A stretch of 64,000 nucleotides of DNA, taken from the NCBI RefSeq assembly GCF_003339685.1, contig NZ_QPKI01000010.1:1-64000 (forward strand). The letters are read 5' to 3'. Below are positions 28,572 to 36,465 of this stretch, in pieces. The position numbers and the translations under genes are program-made. Below the pieces are notes generated by a model, which saw nothing but the letters and a program-made list of their open reading frames with translations, did no database searches and was not told where the DNA came from. This stretch comes from Halomonas sp. DQ26W (GTDB lineage Bacteria > Pseudomonadota > Gammaproteobacteria > Pseudomonadales > Halomonadaceae). The stretch's first letter is position 1, and every line of letters starts with the position of its first letter.

Positions 28572-30494
28572 ATGAGTATCTTCGATCATGTGCAGAACCG
28601 CTTCTCTCGCGTCCAGCAGGAAGAGATGTCCCTGCAGGAATACCTTGAGCTGTGTCGCGAAGACCCCATGGGTTATGCCAGTGCTGCTGAGCGCATGTTG
28701 CAGGCAATCGGCGAACCCGAGGTGATCGACACCGCCAAGGATTCAAGGCTCTCGAGGATATTCTCCAACAAGGTGATTCGCCGCTATCCTGCCTTTGCCG
28801 AATTCTACGGCATGGAAGAGGCGATCGAGCAGATCGTTGCCTACTTCCGCCATGCGGCGCAGGGGCTCGAGGAGCGCAAGCAGATTCTCTATCTGCTGGG
28901 GCCAGTGGGGGGCGGTAAATCATCGCTTGCCGAGCGCCTCAAGCTGCTGATGGAACACATCCCCTTCTATGCCATCAAGGGCTCGCCGGTGTTCGAGTCG
29001 CCCCTGGGGTTGTTTTCGCCCGAGGAGGACGGCGAGCTGCTTGAGAAGGAGTACGGCATTCCCCGGCGCTATGTGAAGAGCGTGATGTCGCCCTGGGCCT
29101 CCAAGCGGCTCCGGGAGTATGGCGGCGACATCTCCGAATTCAAGGTGGTCAGGCTCTACCCATCGCGGCTCAACCAGATCGCCATCTCCAAGACCGAACC
29201 CGGCGACGAGAACAACCAGGACATCTCCTCGCTGGTGGGTAAGGTGGATATTCGTCAGCTTGAGCTCTACTCCCAGGACGACCCGGATGCGTACAGCTTT
29301 TCCGGTGGCCTGTGCAAGGCCAACCAGGGGCTGATGGAGTTCATCGAGATGTTCAAGGCACCGATCAAGGTGCTGCACCCGCTGCTGACCGCCACCCAGG
29401 AAGGCAACTACAACCCCACCGAGGGCATGGGGGCAATTCCCTTTGAAGGTGTCGTGCTGGCCCACTCCAACGAAAGCGAGTGGACGGCCTTCCGCAACAA
29501 CCGCAATAACGAGGCCTTCCTCGACCGGGTCTACATCGTCAAGGTTCCCTACTGTCTTCGCGTTACCGAAGAGATCAATATCTACAAGAAGCTACTCGAG
29601 CATTCGTCGCTCGACCAGGCGCCCTGTGCACCGGATACCCTGCGCATGCTGGCGCAGTTCTCGGTGCTTTCGCGGCTCAAGGAGCCGGAGAATTCCAGCG
29701 TCTATTCCAAGATGCGGGTCTACGACGGTGAGAACCTCAAGGACACAGACCCCAAGGCCAAGTCGATCCAGGAGTACCGCGATTCGGCGGGTGTCGACGA
29801 AGGCATGGATGGGCTTTCCACGCGCTTTGCTTTCAAGATCCTCTCCAAGGTATTCAACTTCGACAACCATGAGATCGCCGCCAACCCTGTGCACCTGCTG
29901 TACGTGCTCGAACAGCGCCTCGAGCAGGAGCAGTTGCCCAAGGAGACCTTCGAGCGCTATCTGAGGTTCATCAAGGAGTTCCTGGCGCCGCGCTACGTGG
30001 ATTTCATCGGCAAGGAGATCCAGACCGCCTACCTGGAGTCCTACTCCGAGTATGGTCAGAACATCTTCGACCGCTACGTGACCTACGCCGACTTCTGGAT
30101 TCAGGACCAGGAGTATCGCGACCCGGAGACCGGAGAGCTCTTCAATCGGCAGTCACTCAACGAGGAGCTCGAGAAGATCGAGAAGCCGGCGGGTATCTCC
30201 AACCCCAAGGACTTTCGCCACGAGGTGGTCAACTTCGTGCTGCGCGCGCGGGCCCAGAACAACGGTATGAATCCCAGCTGGCAGTCCTACGAGAAACTCA
30301 GAGGTGTCATCGAGCACAAGATGTTCGCCAACACCGAGGAGCTGTTGCCTGTGATCTCCTTCAATGCCAAGGCGTCCACGGCAGATCAGAAGAAACATGA
30401 GGACTTCGTCGAACGCATGAAGGATCGCGGTTATACCGAGAAGCAGGTGAGGCTGCTTTCAGAGTGGTATCTGCGCGTGCGTAAATCGCAGTAA
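28572..30494 (+). CDS. prkA: PrkA/YeaG family serine protein kinase
   Basis: A 640-aa AAA-like kinase, full length for the family, with Walker A GPVGGGKSS near residues 112-120 and the C-terminal PrkA domain. It forms the first gene of the prkA-yeaH-spoVR operon, known in E. coli (yeaG-yeaH, with ycgB as the SpoVR gene) and other proteobacteria to act in nutrient stress and stationary phase. The ORF is open 36 codons further upstream, but ATG 28572 has the AGGAGG site and family-like MSIFDHV start. Confidence 0.93.
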   Translation: MSIFDHVQNRFSRVQQEEMSLQEYLELCREDPMGYASAAERMLQAIGEPEVIDTAKDSRLSRIFSNKVIRRYPAFAEFYGMEEAIEQIVAYFRHAAQGLEERKQILYLLGPVGGGKSSLAERLKLLMEHIPFYAIKGSPVFESPLGLFSPEEDGELLEKEYGIPRRYVKSVMSPWASKRLREYGGDISEFKVVRLYPSRLNQIAISKTEPGDENNQDISSLVGKVDIRQLELYSQDDPDAYSFSGGLCKANQGLMEFIEMFKAPIKVLHPLLTATQEGNYNPTEGMGAIPFEGVVLAHSNESEWTAFRNNRNNEAFLDRVYIVKVPYCLRVTEEINIYKKLLEHSSLDQAPCAPDTLRMLAQFSVLSRLKEPENSSVYSKMRVYDGENLKDTDPKAKSIQEYRDSAGVDEGMDGLSTRFAFKILSKVFNFDNHEIAANPVHLLYVLEQRLEQEQLPKETFERYLRFIKEFLAPRYVDFIGKEIQTAYLESYSEYGQNIFDRYVTYADFWIQDQEYRDPETGELFNRQSLNEELEKIEKPAGISNPKDFRHEVVNFVLRARAQNNGMNPSWQSYEKLRGVIEHKMFANTEELLPVISFNAKASTADQKKHEDFVERMKDRGYTEKQVRLLSEWYLRVRKSQ

Positions 30495-30518
30495 CCGGCG
30501 CTGGCCTGGGAGGTCACC

Positions 30519-31802
30519 ATGACCTATTTCATTGATCGACGCGCCAATGCCAAGCACAAGAGTGCGGTCAATCGGCAACGTTTTCTCGACCGCTACCGGA
30601 CGCATATCAAGCGTTCGGTGGAAGAGGCGGTCAATCGCCGCTCGATCACCGATATGGAGCGCGGCGAAAAGGTGTCAATTCCCGCTCGTGACATTTCCGA
30701 GCCGGTTTTCCAGCACGGGCCGGGCGGCAAGCGAACGATCGTCAGCCCCGGCAACAAGGAGTTCGTCGAAGGCGACCGCTTACGTCGTCCCGGTGGCGGC
30801 GGTGGCGGCAGCGGGGCCGGCGAAGGGGGCGCCTCCAACCAGGGTGAGGGCATGGATGAATTCGCCTTTACCCTGAGCCGAGAGGAGTTCCTGGACTTCG
30901 TCTTCGATGGCTTGGAGTTGCCGCATCTGGAGCGCAAGGCGCTGGTAGACCTTGATGAAGTGCGACCGGTGCGTGCAGGTGTATCCCGAGATGGCGTGCC
31001 GGCACGAATGAATATCGTGCGTTCCATGCGCGAGGCTTATGCCCGGCGGATTGCCATGCGTGCGCCTATCCGACGGGCGCTGCGTGAGGCACGCGAAGCG
31101 CTTGACATGGAGGAGGCCAAGGATCCGGTGCTGCGCAACCCGGCGCGCATCGCTGAGCTTCGCGCCGAGATCAAGCGCCTGGAGAAGCGTCTGGAGTCGG
31201 TGCCGTTCATCGACACCTACGACCTGCGCTACAACAACCTGGTCAATCAGCCCCAACCTTCGAGCAAGGCGGTGATGTTCTGCGTCATGGATGTCTCGGG
31301 CTCCATGACGCAGGCCCACAAAGACATCGCCAAACGCTTCTTCCTGCTGCTGTATCTGTTCCTGGAGCGCAACTACGAGAAGGTCGAGCTGGTCTTCGTG
31401 CGTCACCACACCGCCGCCAAGGAGGTCGACGAGGAGGAGTTCTTTTATTCGCGAGAAACCGGCGGCACCATCGTGTCGAGCGCCCTGACGCTGGTCGACG
31501 AGATCATTACCGACCGCTATCCGCCGGGCCAGTGGAATCTCTATGTTGCCCAGGCTTCGGATGGTGACAACTGGGACGACGACTCCGTCAACTGTCGGGA
31601 GCAGCTGGTGAAGTCCCTCATGCCGCGGCTGCAATATTACACCTATGTGGAAATCACGCCCCATGCCCACCAGGCTCTGTGGGAGGAGTACGAAGCGGTG
31701 GCCGACGCGTTCCCCGATCGCTTTGCCATGCGCCAGATCGTCGAGGCCGGCGATATCTACCCGGTTTTCCGCGAGTTGTTCAAGCGCCGCGCCGCCCACT
31801 GA
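30519..31802 (+). CDS. yeaH: YeaH/YhbH family protein (DUF444, VWA-like)
   Basis: The 427-aa protein has a glycine-rich linker after about residue 85 and a C-terminal von Willebrand A-like domain with the MIDAS motif DVSGSM starting at D258. It is always linked to prkA and spoVR; it probably acts with the PrkA kinase as an adaptor or target. GGGAGGTC precedes ATG 30519, 24 bases after prkA. Confidence 0.92.
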   Translation: MTYFIDRRANAKHKSAVNRQRFLDRYRTHIKRSVEEAVNRRSITDMERGEKVSIPARDISEPVFQHGPGGKRTIVSPGNKEFVEGDRLRRPGGGGGGSGAGEGGASNQGEGMDEFAFTLSREEFLDFVFDGLELPHLERKALVDLDEVRPVRAGVSRDGVPARMNIVRSMREAYARRIAMRAPIRRALREAREALDMEEAKDPVLRNPARIAELRAEIKRLEKRLESVPFIDTYDLRYNNLVNQPQPSSKAVMFCVMDVSGSMTQAHKDIAKRFFLLLYLFLERNYEKVELVFVRHHTAAKEVDEEEFFYSRETGGTIVSSALTLVDEIITDRYPPGQWNLYVAQASDGDNWDDDSVNCREQLVKSLMPRLQYYTYVEITPHAHQALWEEYEAVADAFPDRFAMRQIVEAGDIYPVFRELFKRRAAH

Positions 31803-31819
31803 TGCGGACAGGAGGCACC

Positions 31820-33373
31820 ATGACCCGACGCAAGCCCATTGCTACCGGCTCCGATTGGAACTTCGAGGTGTTGGAAGCCTATGAGCGGGAGCTGGCGCGT
31901 CTGGCCGATGAATATCGGCTGGACACCTACCCCAATCAGATCGAGATCATCACCACGGAACAGATGATGGATGCCTATGCCAGCGTGGGTATGCCGGTGG
32001 GCTATCATCACTGGTCGTTCGGCAAGCAGTTCCTGGCGGTGGAGCAGGCCTATCGGCGCGGTCAGATGGGGCTGGCCTATGAACTGGTGATTAACTCCGA
32101 CCCTTGCATCGCCTATCTGATGGAGGAGAACACCCTGATGATGCAGGTGCTGGTCATGGCCCACGCCTGCTACGGCCACAACTCCTTCTTCAAGGGTAAC
32201 TACCTGTTCCGGACCTGGACCGATGCCAGCTCGATCGTCGACTATCTGGTGTTTGCCCGCAAGTACGTGGCCGAGTGCGAGCAGCGTCACGGTGTCACCG
32301 CAGTGGAGCAACTTCTGGACGCCTGCCATGCGCTGCAGAACTATGGCGTTGATCGCTACAAGCGCCCCTCGCCGATCTCCGCCGAAGAGGAGGCCCGCCG
32401 CCAGACCGAACGCGAGGAGTATCTGCAGGCCCAGGTCAACACGCTCTGGCGTACCATTCCAGAGCGCCCAGCCGGGGAGGCCCTGCCTGGCTTGCTGCTC
32501 GACGGCGAGGATCCGCTGGGCCTGCGGGGAGGGGGCCGTTACCCACCGGAACCCCAGGAGAACCTGCTCTACTTCATCGAGAAGAATGCGCCGCTGCTGG
32601 CTCCCTGGCAGCGCGAAATCGTGCGCATCGTGCGCAAGCTGGCCCAGTACTTCTATCCCCAGCGCCAGACCCAGGTAATGAACGAAGGCTGGGCATCATT
32701 CTGGCACTACACATTGATGAATCGCCTTTACGACGATGGCTTGGTGGATGAAGGCTTGATACTGGAGTTCCTGCAGTCGCATACGGCGGTGGTCAACCAG
32801 CCGGCATTCGACAGTCCGTTCTACAGTGGCATCAACCCCTATGCACTGGGATTCGCCATGTTCAGTGACATCAAGCGCATGTGCGAGGCACCCACCGACG
32901 AGGATCGCGAGTGGTTTCCCGATACAGCGGGTGCGAATTGGCTGGATACCGTGCATTTCGCCATGCGCAACTTCAAGGACGAATCCTTCATCCAGCAGTT
33001 CTTATCACCCAAGGTCATTCGCGACCTCAAACTCTTCACCATCATCGATGACGACCAGGACGAGATGCTGGAAGTGGCGGCGATACACGATGAGCGTGGC
33101 TATCGGCGCGTGAGGGACGCCCTGGCCACTCAGTATGCGCTCTCGGTTCGCGAGCCAAACATACAGGTCTATGCTGCGGATATTCGCGGCGATCGCTCGT
33201 TGACACTTCATCATGTGCAGGATAGCCGCCGCCCGCTGGGGCGCAGCGTCTACCCGGTACTACGCCATCTGCATCAACTATGGGGATTTCCCGTGCGAAT
33301 GGAGTCCATCATGGATGACGACTCCTTGGGGCGCCGCATTCAATGGCCGCTTCCGGACGAGGAGACGAAGTGA
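31820..33373 (+). CDS. spoVR: SpoVR family protein
   Basis: A 517-aa protein of the SpoVR/YcgB family, with HACYGHNSFFKGNYLF and NEGWASFWHYTLMNRL, two His/Glu-containing motifs that look metal-binding, and the C-terminal half rich in polar residues. ATG 31820 is preceded by GGAGG; an earlier in-frame ATG at 31802 overlaps the yeaH stop but lacks a site. Its biochemical role is not known; operon membership ties it to the PrkA stress response. Confidence 0.92.
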   Translation: MTRRKPIATGSDWNFEVLEAYERELARLADEYRLDTYPNQIEIITTEQMMDAYASVGMPVGYHHWSFGKQFLAVEQAYRRGQMGLAYELVINSDPCIAYLMEENTLMMQVLVMAHACYGHNSFFKGNYLFRTWTDASSIVDYLVFARKYVAECEQRHGVTAVEQLLDACHALQNYGVDRYKRPSPISAEEEARRQTEREEYLQAQVNTLWRTIPERPAGEALPGLLLDGEDPLGLRGGGRYPPEPQENLLYFIEKNAPLLAPWQREIVRIVRKLAQYFYPQRQTQVMNEGWASFWHYTLMNRLYDDGLVDEGLILEFLQSHTAVVNQPAFDSPFYSGINPYALGFAMFSDIKRMCEAPTDEDREWFPDTAGANWLDTVHFAMRNFKDESFIQQFLSPKVIRDLKLFTIIDDDQDEMLEVAAIHDERGYRRVRDALATQYALSVREPNIQVYAADIRGDRSLTLHHVQDSRRPLGRSVYPVLRHLHQLWGFPVRMESIMDDDSLGRRIQWPLPDEETK

Positions 33374-33380
33374 CGGCGGC

Positions 33381-33695
33381 TCAGCCCATCGGCGCCCAGG
33401 ATTGGCACCAGCCCCGGGGCTCGACACTGTTCTGCGGAAACAGCTGACAGCCTTCGGTAGCCGGTTCATAGAACATGCAGTTGTCGCAGTATTCGTCCGC
33501 CTCGTAGGCTGGGTGGTCGCTGGCCTCTTCTGCTACTTCAACGTAATTCAGCGCCTGGGCCTGTTCGTTGTTGGGGTCCAGGCGGGGAAGTGTCTGGGCA
33601 AAGGCCTGTTTCGACAGGATCCCAGCGCCCAGCGGCAGGGCGGCGACGCCGAGCAGGCTGTTGCGCATGAAGTCACGACGGCTTTGATGGGGCAT
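33381..33695 (-). CDS. High-potential iron-sulfur protein (HiPIP), Tat-exported
   Basis: The 104-aa precursor has a twin-arginine signal (SRRDFMRNSLLG, cleavage probably after AFA near residue 33). The mature domain carries four cysteines in the order CDNC, GC and WC, with conserved C-terminal Trp, as in HiPIP [4Fe-4S] electron carriers. HiPIPs donate electrons to terminal oxidases or reaction centres; the caa3-type oxidase genes lie 2 kb away. It is convergent with spoVR with only seven bases between them. Confidence 0.88.
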   Translation of the reverse strand: MPHQSRRDFMRNSLLGVAALPLGAGILSKQAFAQTLPRLDPNNEQAQALNYVEVAEEASDHPAYEADEYCDNCMFYEPATEGCQLFPQNSVEPRGWCQSWAPMG

Positions 33696-33886
33696 GGGGT
33701 CTCCTTTTCGTCATGGTCCGGATGTTGCGGATCTGGCAATGATATGACTGTCTGCCGAGCATCTTGCCACCTCACTAAGGGGTGGACCAAGTGGTCGTCA
33801 ACTTAGAGTTCCGACAGGATCGAGTCCGCCGAGTTCGCTATGATCATACAGTCTGCACGCCTTTCATGACCGACCGAGGGAATGCC

Positions 33887-34381
33887 ATGCCGATCTTTAC
33901 CCGATTCTCCTCGCCCATGGGCGATATTCTGATGGAAGCCGACGAGCAGCACGCGGTCAGCCGCCTGGTTCTGGGGGGCGAAGATGAACCCGATCCGGAG
34001 GCGGCGCGACGGGATGACACGGCGCTGGAAGAGGCCCGCAGGCAGGTCGAGGGGTATCTGGCCGGCCGTCGGCGCAGCTTCAGTCTCCCCCTGGCGCCGG
34101 GGGGCAGCGATTTTCAGCGGGACGTCTGGTCGGCGCTGCTGCGCATTCCCTATGGCGAAAGCCGCACCTATGGCGAACTGGCGCACCGGTTGAGGCATGA
34201 GGGTGCGGCGCGGGCGGTGTCGGCGGCGGCGCTTGCCAATCCCGTCCCGCTGCTCATTCCTTGCCACCGGGTCGTGGCAGCCGACGGGCTTGGCAGCTAC
34301 AGCGGTGGACAGGCACTCAAGGACTCGCTGTTATCGATAGAGCACTCGGCGATGGTGGATTCTTCTTCCTGCCGTAGGTAG
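33887..34381 (+). CDS. ogt: Methylated-DNA-protein cysteine methyltransferase
   Basis: A 164-aa repair protein of the Ogt/AGT family with the active-site PCHRVV near residue 125 and the helix-turn-helix pattern IPYGESRTYGELA. It transfers alkyl groups from O6-alkylguanine to its cysteine. ATG 33887 (GAGGGA upstream) is preferred to the longer ORF start at 33782. Confidence 0.88.
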   Translation: MPIFTRFSSPMGDILMEADEQHAVSRLVLGGEDEPDPEAARRDDTALEEARRQVEGYLAGRRRSFSLPLAPGGSDFQRDVWSALLRIPYGESRTYGELAHRLRHEGAARAVSAAALANPVPLLIPCHRVVAADGLGSYSGGQALKDSLLSIEHSAMVDSSSCRR

Positions 34382-34416
34382 GGTGAAGTGGGCAATGCAA
34401 CTGCAAGGATGCTGTC

Positions 34417-34836
34417 ATGCCGTGGATAAAGATCCTGCATATCGCCACTCTGCTCTGCTGGTGTGGCGCACTGCTTTACCTGCCGGCACTGCTGCTTGGC
34501 AGCGTCAAGCCTCGAGGGGCCTCGTCCTTCCATGTTTCCGCGCCGGTTATTCTGCGTTTCCTCTTTACTCATGTCGCAACGCCATTCGCCCTTCTGGCGA
34601 TCATGAGCGGAACGCTGCTGTTCATTGTCGGGCAGCTCACCGGAGGCTGGCTGGTGCTCAAGCTCGCCGCGGTGACGGGCATGGTTTTCTGTCACGTCTT
34701 GTGCGGTGGGTTGATCGTGCGCCTTGAGCAGGAGCGCCTGCGAGGACTGGTCCCGGCAAGTGCGCTGGTGGCAGTCGTGGCGGCATCACTGATGCTTGCC
34801 GTGCTGGTGCTTGTTCTCGGCAAGCCATTCGATTGA
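34417..34836 (+). CDS. CopD/HemJ-like four-helix membrane protein
   Basis: The 139-aa product is almost entirely hydrophobic with four predicted helices. An N-terminal HIATLLCWCGALLYLPALL segment and a histidine in VFCHVLCGG resemble small CopD- or HemJ-type membrane proteins that bind haem or copper. The exact family is uncertain. AAGGA lies eight bases before ATG 34417. It is near cytochrome oxidase genes, where such proteins are common. Confidence 0.6.
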   Translation: MPWIKILHIATLLCWCGALLYLPALLLGSVKPRGASSFHVSAPVILRFLFTHVATPFALLAIMSGTLLFIVGQLTGGWLVLKLAAVTGMVFCHVLCGGLIVRLEQERLRGLVPASALVAVVAASLMLAVLVLVLGKPFD

Positions 34837-34890
34837 GGCATGACAAGGAGTGTCACGATGCGCCATTCGACCCGCCATGCACGATCTGCA

Positions 34891-35355
34891 TCATTTATCG
34901 TCGATTTCGACGCCCACCGCTTCGTCGTAGACGAGCATGCCGCCGAGGATGCCGGCCAGGGCGATCAGCGCTGCCGTCAGCAATGTCAGCGCCACGGCCC
35001 AGGGCAGCAGGTCGACTGGGTCCTTGAAGCGCCACAGCCAGTTGAGCGACGCCAGCGACAGCATCATTACCGCCAGGATGGCGTGGCACCAGCCGAGGAC
35101 CATCTGGCGTATACGCCTCACCGTGACCAGGTCGATCAGGCCGGCAATGCTGGCGATCCAGCCACCCAGCGCCCCGACTCCGGCCAGCCACAGGCTGACA
35201 CGAGCCCAGAACAGGTCTGCCGTATAGAGGAAAGCGCCATCGCTGGCTACGACCAGCATCAGGCAGGCGATGGGGAAGTGGATCATGACCGGGTGCAGGG
35301 GGTGCCCCGCGATGGCGGCTCGGCTCTTGATCGAGCGTTTCGGGTTGTCAGCCAT
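34891..35355 (-). CDS. DUF2231 membrane protein
   Basis: A 154-aa protein with four hydrophobic helices and the DUF2231 signature GHPLHPVMIHFPIA, with conserved histidines that may bind haem. The start at ATG 35355 has AGGA upstream; the 20-codon extension is unlikely. It is divergent from the caa3 oxidase operon and probably linked to it functionally, as these genes often flank coxBA. Confidence 0.75.
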   Translation of the reverse strand: MADNPKRSIKSRAAIAGHPLHPVMIHFPIACLMLVVASDGAFLYTADLFWARVSLWLAGVGALGGWIASIAGLIDLVTVRRIRQMVLGWCHAILAVMMLSLASLNWLWRFKDPVDLLPWAVALTLLTAALIALAGILGGMLVYDEAVGVEIDDK

Positions 35356-35451
35356 GTTCGCGTCCTTTGCGATCGATTCAGTTCTCTCTCTGGCATTCAA
35401 CGCCTTGGGCGCCATCGGGTCAACCGCTCCCGCCGACCCTCATGGTGCGGC

Positions 35452-36465
35452 TTGCCGCTGCCGTTGCCGTTGTTGGGGCTGCTGGCAGGCTGTGCCGGCG
35501 AGATGTCGATCATGGATCCGGCCGGGCCGGCGGCAAGTCACCAGTTCTGGGTGTGGTGGGCCATGCTGTTCTTCAGCGTGGTGGTTGCCCTCGTAGTTTT
35601 CGCACTTTGGCTTTATACCTTCCGGCGCCGCGAGCAGCCGCAGCGAACGCCGCGTGAGGAGCAACGCATCATGCTGCGCTGGGTGCTCGGTGGCGGCGTC
35701 TTGCTGCCTGTGGTCAGCATCGTAGCACTCCTCGTATTTGCTGCGCCGACCGGTCGCGGCATGCTGCCCTTGCCGCTGCCCGAGGGTGAGGCCGAACGCA
35801 TCGAGGTGGTCGGCCACCAGTGGTGGTGGGAGATACGCTACCCCGGCGAGGAGGACGAGCCCGATGTGGTCACCGCCAATCGACTGGTGATGCCGGCCGG
35901 CGAGCCCGTCGACTTTCGCCTTACCAGCGCGGATGTGATCCACTCCTTCTGGATCCCCCGTCTCGGCGGCAAGCGCGACATGGTGCCGGGGCGTCACTCC
36001 ACCATACGGCTCGAAGCCAGTGAACCCGGGGTCTTCGGGGCCCAGTGTGCCGAATTCTGCGGCGCCCAGCACACCGGCATGCTACTGCATGTCGAGGCGC
36101 TGGAGCGCGACGACTACGATGCCTGGCTGGCCGAGCGGCGTTCACCGCCCGAGCCGATCGGTGATGAAGCCGATGCGGTTCGCGCCTTCGGCGAGCACTG
36201 TGCGGCCTGTCATACGGTTGCAGGTTTCCCCGAGGCGCTCGTCGACGATGGCGTGGCTCACGACATCGTTGGTCCCGACCTGACCGACATCGGTTCCCGC
36301 CCCACCCTGGGGGCCGGTGTGTTGCCCATGGAGGAGGGTGCCATCGCTTACTGGCTGCAGCACCACCAGACACTCAAGCCCGGCAACCGGATGCCGCCTC
36401 ATAACCATATCGATACCGAGACACTTCAGGATATCGGAGCCTGGCTGGAGACGATGGAACCATGA
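35452..36465 (+). CDS. ctaC: Cytochrome c oxidase subunit II with fused cytochrome c domain (caa3-type)
   Basis: The 337-aa reading gives a lipoprotein-like signal (LGLLAGC), two membrane helices, a cupredoxin domain with the CuA site QCAEFCGAQHTGM and a C-terminal cytochrome c domain with CAACH, i.e. a caa3-type subunit II. No in-frame ATG or GTG lies near the signal; TTG 35452 is the nearest formal start and is used only as a boundary. An ATG at 35442 in another frame would join this frame if one G of the GGGG at 35475-35478 were absent. The gene overlaps ctaD by four bases. Confidence 0.8.
   Translation: MPLPLPLLGLLAGCAGEMSIMDPAGPAASHQFWVWWAMLFFSVVVALVVFALWLYTFRRREQPQRTPREEQRIMLRWVLGGGVLLPVVSIVALLVFAAPTGRGMLPLPLPEGEAERIEVVGHQWWWEIRYPGEEDEPDVVTANRLVMPAGEPVDFRLTSADVIHSFWIPRLGGKRDMVPGRHSTIRLEASEPGVFGAQCAEFCGAQHTGMLLHVEALERDDYDAWLAERRSPPEPIGDEADAVRAFGEHCAACHTVAGFPEALVDDGVAHDIVGPDLTDIGSRPTLGAGVLPMEEGAIAYWLQHHQTLKPGNRMPPHNHIDTETLQDIGAWLETMEP

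Noticed and set aside
34840..35440. The long in-frame 5' extension of the subunit II gene
   Set aside because: It is antisense to the DUF2231 gene and reads as Gln/His/Arg-rich shadow sequence.
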